Assembly: GCA_016297325.1 (NCBI GenBank)
Contig: JAEDGW010000028.1
Coordinates: 1 to 24,824, forward strand
Length of the DNA stretch: 24,824 bases
Origin: Coprococcus sp.
GTDB taxonomy: Bacteria > Bacillota > Clostridia > Lachnospirales > Lachnospiraceae
Reading direction: 5' to 3'
Shown: positions 23,691 to 24,824 of the stretch, in pieces
How the letters are laid out: the number at the start of each line of letters is the position of its first letter
How positions within the stretch are numbered: position 1 is the stretch's first letter
The notes under the pieces: generated by a model
What the model saw: the letters and a program-made list of their open reading frames with translations, nothing else
What the model was told of the DNA's origin: nothing
Database searches by the model: none
Made by a program: the position numbers and the translations under genes

Positions 23691-24215
23691 ATGATAAAAA
23701 ACAGAAATATAGAAATAATAACAGATGAGGATGGTAAAAAGCTTGTAGTAATAAATGATATACGTTTTAAAGGAAAACGTAAAATTGACTGGGATGATGT
23801 TGCCCGGTATTTAAAAGGGTATGTTGGGGATTTTTATGAAATCAGTGAGAATGCAGAAAAAATATATATTGGAAATGAATTTGTAAAAGAATTCCCTGAG
23901 TCTAAAAGCAGGACAGCTTTATTGGGGGCTGTTGCAAAAGCAAAGGCAAATTCGGCTACAGCGATACCAGAACTTATACAAATAGCGACAAATCCTAAAT
24001 GGGAGGAAAACAGAAAAGAAAAGCATAATAAAAATGCTAAGTATGGTTGGTACAGATATGATATAAGATTTGCACTTCCAGTATATGAAGAAGATGTATT
24101 GGTTCGGCATAATATATATTCAGGACGTTTGTTGGTAAATCATGCAGAAAATGGTAAGAAATATCTGTATGATATTCTATCAATAAAAAAGGAAACGAGC
24201 AACCCACAACAGTAA
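23691..24215 (+). CDS. Accessory protein with a MuF/PBECR-like C-terminus, possible nuclease
   Basis: The 174-residue protein is basic and has no signal peptide. The N-terminal half (IEIITDEDGKKLVVINDIRFKGKRKIDWDDV) resembles a small alpha/beta segment. The C-terminal part (about 120-168), with YDIRFALPVYE, LVRHNIYSGRLLVNHAENGKKYLYDILSIKKE, ends like the RelE-fold PBECR nuclease-type domains found at the C-termini of phage MuF and polymorphic toxin proteins. The match is from memory of the ending Y-D-I-x-x-I-K-K-E and needs a profile search. ATG 23691 is picked by AAGGAG (23678-23683, 7-base spacer). The gene is markedly AT-rich and stands alone, with no immunity gene evident beside it. Confidence 0.5.
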   Translation: MIKNRNIEIITDEDGKKLVVINDIRFKGKRKIDWDDVARYLKGYVGDFYEISENAEKIYIGNEFVKEFPESKSRTALLGAVAKAKANSATAIPELIQIATNPKWEENRKEKHNKNAKYGWYRYDIRFALPVYEEDVLVRHNIYSGRLLVNHAENGKKYLYDILSIKKETSNPQQ

Positions 24216-24260
24216 AATGTGGTAAAAACCCATTCCCTTTTCTATATACTATCTCAACAC

Positions 24261-24279
24261 GATTCTTTTGTCAAGAATC
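24261..24279. terminator. Weak hairpin between convergent genes
   Basis: GATTCTT (24261-24267) pairs with AAGAATC (24273-24279). There is no clear T-run on either strand, so it is a poor terminator, but it is the only stem between the convergent accessory gene and argG. Confidence 0.3.
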
Positions 24280-24285
24280 TATAAA

Positions 24286-24824
24286 TTACTTATTGTTAGC
24301 GTTGTCCTTCTCCTCACGCTTCTGATCCATCATAGCACGAACCTTCATTGAAAGACCGAACAGGTTGATGAAACCTGAAGCATCCTTGTGATCGTAAAGA
24401 TCACCAGTTGTGAATGAAGCGAGGCTCTCTGAGTACAGAGTGTAATCAGATGTTGTACCAGCTTTGATGATGTTGCCCTTGTAGAGCTTCATCTTTACAT
24501 GACCAGTTACACGCTCCTCAGTCTTGGCAACGAATGCTGAAAGGCTCTCACGGAGAGTGCAGAACCACTTTCCTTCGTATACAAGTGCTGCGAACTTTGT
24601 TCCGACAAGCTTCTTGTACTCCATTGTATCACGGTCAAGTGTGAGCTCCTCAAGCTGCTTGTGAGCCTCTGTGAGGATAGTTCCACCAGGTGTCTCATAT
24701 ACACCACGTGACTTCATGCCGACAACACGGTTCTCAACGATATCGATTATACCGATACCATGCTTTCCACCGAGCTTGTTCAGCTCACGGATGATATCTG
24801 AAGTCTTCATCTTCTTGCCGTTGA
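24286..24824 (-). CDS. argG: Argininosuccinate synthase, C-terminal part (runs off the window)
   Basis: ArgG joins citrulline and aspartate with ATP to form argininosuccinate in arginine synthesis. About 179 C-terminal residues are visible, including GKHGIGIIDIVENRVVGMKSRGVYETPGG, the family hallmark in the tetramer domain, and an end with FINLFGLSMKVRAMMDQ. The true start and the N-terminal ATP-binding part lie beyond 24824; the reading frame continues through the window edge, so the internal Met near 24810 is not the start. It ends at 24286, 70 bases from the stop of the convergent accessory gene. Confidence 0.95.
   Translation of the reverse strand, partial: NGKKMKTSDIIRELNKLGGKHGIGIIDIVENRVVGMKSRGVYETPGGTILTEAHKQLEELTLDRDTMEYKKLVGTKFAALVYEGKWFCTLRESLSAFVAKTEERVTGHVKMKLYKGNIIKAGTTSDYTLYSESLASFTTGDLYDHKDASGFINLFGLSMKVRAMMDQKREEKDNANNK

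Noticed and set aside
1..24824. CRISPR arrays, tRNA or rRNA genes, insertion sequences
   Set aside because: I saw no regularly spaced direct repeats, no clover-leaf with a CCA or GTTCGA core, and no transposase-like ORF.

Overview
The window looks like chromosome of a low-to-mid GC Firmicute, most likely family Lachnospiraceae (a Coprococcus, Roseburia or Butyrivibrio relative). The signs are the strong AGGAGG ribosome binding sites, the DUF6034-like lipoprotein, Thr/Glu-rich linkers next to SH3 domains, a LnrLMN-like ABC exporter with a NarL-type two-component system, and housekeeping proteins of clostridial type. This is inferred from reading the sequence; no database was searched.

Layout. 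1-2449: pheT, probably the tail of a pheST operon. 2450-4610: queA, a small alpha/beta hydrolase and a DUF2752 membrane protein that overlaps the hydrolase. 4611-5570: a cluster of hairpins, a LURP-one-like protein and a very small gene with a remnant ORF ended by a terminator. 5665-7955: a lipoprotein and a membrane-anchored protein of unknown function. 7960-9740: an AT-rich AbiE-type (type IV) toxin-antitoxin pair bracketed by two related terminator-like repeats. 9762-12207 (minus): tyrA and aroA; the tyrA leader can form an H-type pseudoknot. 12427-14884: an M18 aminopeptidase and an SH3/amidase lipoprotein. 14982-15701 (minus): an RsuA-type pseudouridine synthase. 15956-16564: a membrane-anchored SH3 protein. 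16675-22174: a complete signalling and export module, with response regulator and histidine kinase on minus and one ATPase plus two permeases on plus. A tandem dyad site lies in front of the transporter promoter. 22175-22510: an orphan operator-like palindrome and a strongly structured leader. 22511-23362: a chimeric ORF joining the start of a GH13 alpha-amylase lipoprotein to the end of a sugar-nucleotide epimerase. 23691-24215: an AT-rich accessory gene with a phage-toxin-like C-terminus. 24286-24824 (minus): the 3' part of argG.

How the parts work together. The core genes serve translation (pheT, queA, rsuA-type), aromatic amino acids (tyrA, aroA), arginine (argG), peptide turnover and the cell wall. 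The kinase/regulator/ABC group resembles antimicrobial-sensing and export modules such as B. subtilis LnrJK-LnrLMN, and I predict that its regulator activates the transporter promoter from two sites 23 bp apart. The most unusual material is non-coding: the tyrA pseudoknot leader, and an element starting ATGAAGCACGC that occurs twice (4715 and 22439). Both copies sit at the same distance from the next ribosome binding site and encode similar short peptides.
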